The notes under the pieces were generated by a model. It made no database searches. It saw only the letters and a program-made list of their open reading frames with translations, and had not been told where the DNA came from. The position numbers and the translations under genes are program-made. Source: JBGTLA01 sp041744375 (GTDB taxonomy: Bacteria > Actinomycetota > Acidimicrobiia > Spongiisociales > ZC4RG35). Taken from it: 14,047 nt of DNA. Below, piece after piece: positions 12,898 through 14,047 of the stretch (its first letter is position 1; the number at the start of each line of letters is the position of its first letter). The stretch is from positions 1 through 14,047 of the forward strand of contig JBGTLA010000085.1 of NCBI GenBank assembly GCA_041744375.1, written 5' to 3'.

Positions 12898-13911
12898 ATG
12901 CGGGCTTTCATCTCCGGGACCGGGCTGATCGGTGCTTCGGTCGGGGCGGCCCTGCGGGCCTCGGGCTGGAATGTGGTCGGTTGGGATCCCGATTCAGCCT
13001 CGACTTCACGCGCACTGGCCATGGGGGCACTCGACGCCGTGCAGCCCGATCCCGATCTCAACGGCTTCGACCTCATCCTGTTGGCCGGCCCCGTTGCGGC
13101 CATCGTCGAAACGGTGAGAACCCTCGAAACGACTGCCCTCGTGACCGATGTCGCCGGAGTCAAGTCGGTGGTCGTCGAGGCAGCCTCACACCTCAGCCGT
13201 TTCGTCGGCGGACACCCCATGGCCGGTCGGGAGAGCTCGGGACCGGCAGCGGCGAGCGCCGCCATGTTCCAGGGTGCCAATTGGATCCTCACCAGCGACG
13301 GGGCCGAGAACGACGACTTGGCAGCCATGTCCAAAGTCGTCACCGCGATGGGGGCGGTGCCTCTGGTGATGACCGCGGCCGAGCACGATTCCTCCGTTGC
13401 TTCCGTCAGCCATGTGCCACAGGTGGTGGCATCGGCCTTGGTCAACCTTGTTGCCGGTGACGACGGAGCTTTGTCCCTGGCGGCTGGAGGGTTTCGTGAC
13501 CTAACGCGGATCGCCCTGTCAGAGCCGGCGTGGTGGACCGACATCCTCACCGAGAATGGGAGACAGGTCGGTTCGCTGATCCGTGCTTTGGGCAGCGAGT
13601 TGGCCGATTGGGCCGACCGCATCGAGGCCGGCGACCGCCCGGCGGTCAGCGCCGCCCTGGAGCGCGCACGGACGACCCGGAGGGCTTTGGCCGCCCCGGT
13701 GGCGTCGATCCAGGTCCTGTTGGAGGACCGACCTGGCGAGATAGCACGTGTCGGCCGGGCGTTGGCCGAGACGCGAGCGGATGTGAGGGATCTGCAGTTG
13801 CGTCACGCCACCCGGGGAGGCGGCGGTGTTCTCACCCTTTCGGTCCGACACGGCCAAGAGCAGTCCCTGCGGGAGGCTTTGGAATCGGACGGTTTCCGCC
13901 TCGTCGACTAG
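12898..13911 (+). CDS. tyrA: Prephenate dehydrogenase with C-terminal ACT domain
   Basis: This 337-residue enzyme oxidatively decarboxylates prephenate (or arogenate) to the tyrosine precursor using NAD(P). The N-terminal Rossmann motif is G7-T-G-LIG, and the end of the second strand reads GWDPD, where the Asp favours NAD. TDVAGVKS and GHPMAGRES (H106) line the substrate site. HDSSVASVSHVPQ (H163, H172) is the second conserved block. An ACT domain starts near 271 (IQVLLEDRPGEIARVGRAL) and probably binds tyrosine for feedback inhibition. Length is usual for bacterial TyrA-ACT proteins. The ATG lies one base after the aroF stop and no strong ribosome site is visible, so translation is likely coupled. 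The gene ends with TAG followed by a second in-frame TAG. Confidence 0.95.
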   Translation: MRAFISGTGLIGASVGAALRASGWNVVGWDPDSASTSRALAMGALDAVQPDPDLNGFDLILLAGPVAAIVETVRTLETTALVTDVAGVKSVVVEAASHLSRFVGGHPMAGRESSGPAAASAAMFQGANWILTSDGAENDDLAAMSKVVTAMGAVPLVMTAAEHDSSVASVSHVPQVVASALVNLVAGDDGALSLAAGGFRDLTRIALSEPAWWTDILTENGRQVGSLIRALGSELADWADRIEAGDRPAVSAALERARTTRRALAAPVASIQVLLEDRPGEIARVGRALAETRADVRDLQLRHATRGGGGVLTLSVRHGQEQSLREALESDGFRLVD

Positions 13912-13945
13912 TAGGTCATCGCGTAAATCCATTAACTTTGCGGGG

Positions 13946-13964
13946 TTGACTGACAGACTCTGTC
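13946..13964 (+). promoter_or_regulatory. TTGACT box and small inverted repeat before the last gene
   Basis: TTGACT (13946-13951) is close to a -35 consensus and is followed directly by GACAG-ACT-CTGTC (13952-13964), a five-pair inverted repeat. No convincing -10 hexamer follows at 16-18 bases. The 71-base gap after tyrA is less GC-rich than the flanking genes, so a promoter or operator for the last gene is plausible. Confidence 0.27.
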
Positions 13965-13994
13965 CATCACTTGCCGACCACAATGGAGGTTGTC

Positions 13995-14047
13995 ATGGGC
14001 AGGGTCGCGGGATCTATCGAGCTGACCGGTAAGCAGCGGGAGACACT
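13995..14047 (+). CDS. Start of an unidentified gene, cut by the window end
   Basis: Seventeen codons are open to the window end, reading MGRVAGSIELTGKQRET. GGAGG at 13985-13989 lies five bases before the ATG, which supports a real start. An in-frame ATG at 13983 would add four residues but lies before that site. The segment LTGKQRET is faintly like the opening of LexA-type winged-helix proteins, but this is too short to identify. It is not the usual beginning of AroA, the gene one might expect after tyrA. Confidence 0.5.
   Translation, partial: MGRVAGSIELTGKQRET

Noticed and set aside
12051..13622. 523-codon open frame on the minus strand opposite aroF and tyrA
   Set aside because: Its product is low-complexity with no family motifs, while the + strand frames here match aroF and tyrA along their full lengths. 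Such shadows are common in GC-rich DNA.

Overview
The window is GC-rich chromosomal DNA. Genes are tightly packed, GTG starts are common, and adjacent genes often overlap at ATGA or GTGA. An actinobacterium fits best. Pointers are the form II CO-dehydrogenase-like genes in the order S-L-M, a regulator plus lysine-rich protein pair resembling Rv0474/HbhA of mycobacteria, a DUF4332 gene and a promoter that seems to give a leaderless mRNA. A deep-branching group such as the Acidimicrobiia is possible, but the sequence alone does not prove it.

Region 1 (1-354) is the 3' end of a TrmA/RlmD-type RNA (uracil-C5) methyltransferase gene. Region 2 (488-10275) is a molybdenum hydroxylase locus. The structural genes coxS, coxL and coxM (2Fe-2S subunit, molybdopterin subunit, FAD subunit) overlap end to start. 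After a gap come coxD (MoxR-type AAA+ ATPase), a release-factor-like gene of the Vms1/baeRF type, coxE (VWA protein), a XdhC/CoxI maturation factor split into two overlapping genes, and a mocA-like cytidylyltransferase. CoxL carries AYRGAGR rather than the form I CO dehydrogenase signature, so the physiological substrate is open. CoxD/CoxE probably remodel the active site, XdhC delivers and sulfurates the cofactor, and MocA makes its cytosine dinucleotide form.

A reversed gene (4296-5231) with an AbiEi-like N-terminus and a DUF559 nuclease-like C-terminus interrupts this locus between coxM and coxD. It is bounded by two related hairpins of 40 aligned bases. They differ at two stem positions by compensating base changes, which suggests an inserted cargo segment or a repeat-palindrome family.

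Region 3 (10308-11765) holds a DUF4332 helix-hairpin-helix gene, a strong hairpin between convergent genes, and a minus-strand operon of a XRE-type regulator followed by a protein with seven KPxAK repeats. Its promoter has a perfect TATAAT box, a predicted start on the GTG codon, and direct repeats over the -35 region.

Region 4 (11883-13911) is an aromatic amino acid pair, aroF (DAHP synthase) and tyrA (prephenate dehydrogenase with ACT domain), one base apart. The last bases start an unidentified gene. I saw no tRNA, rRNA, CRISPR array or transposase.
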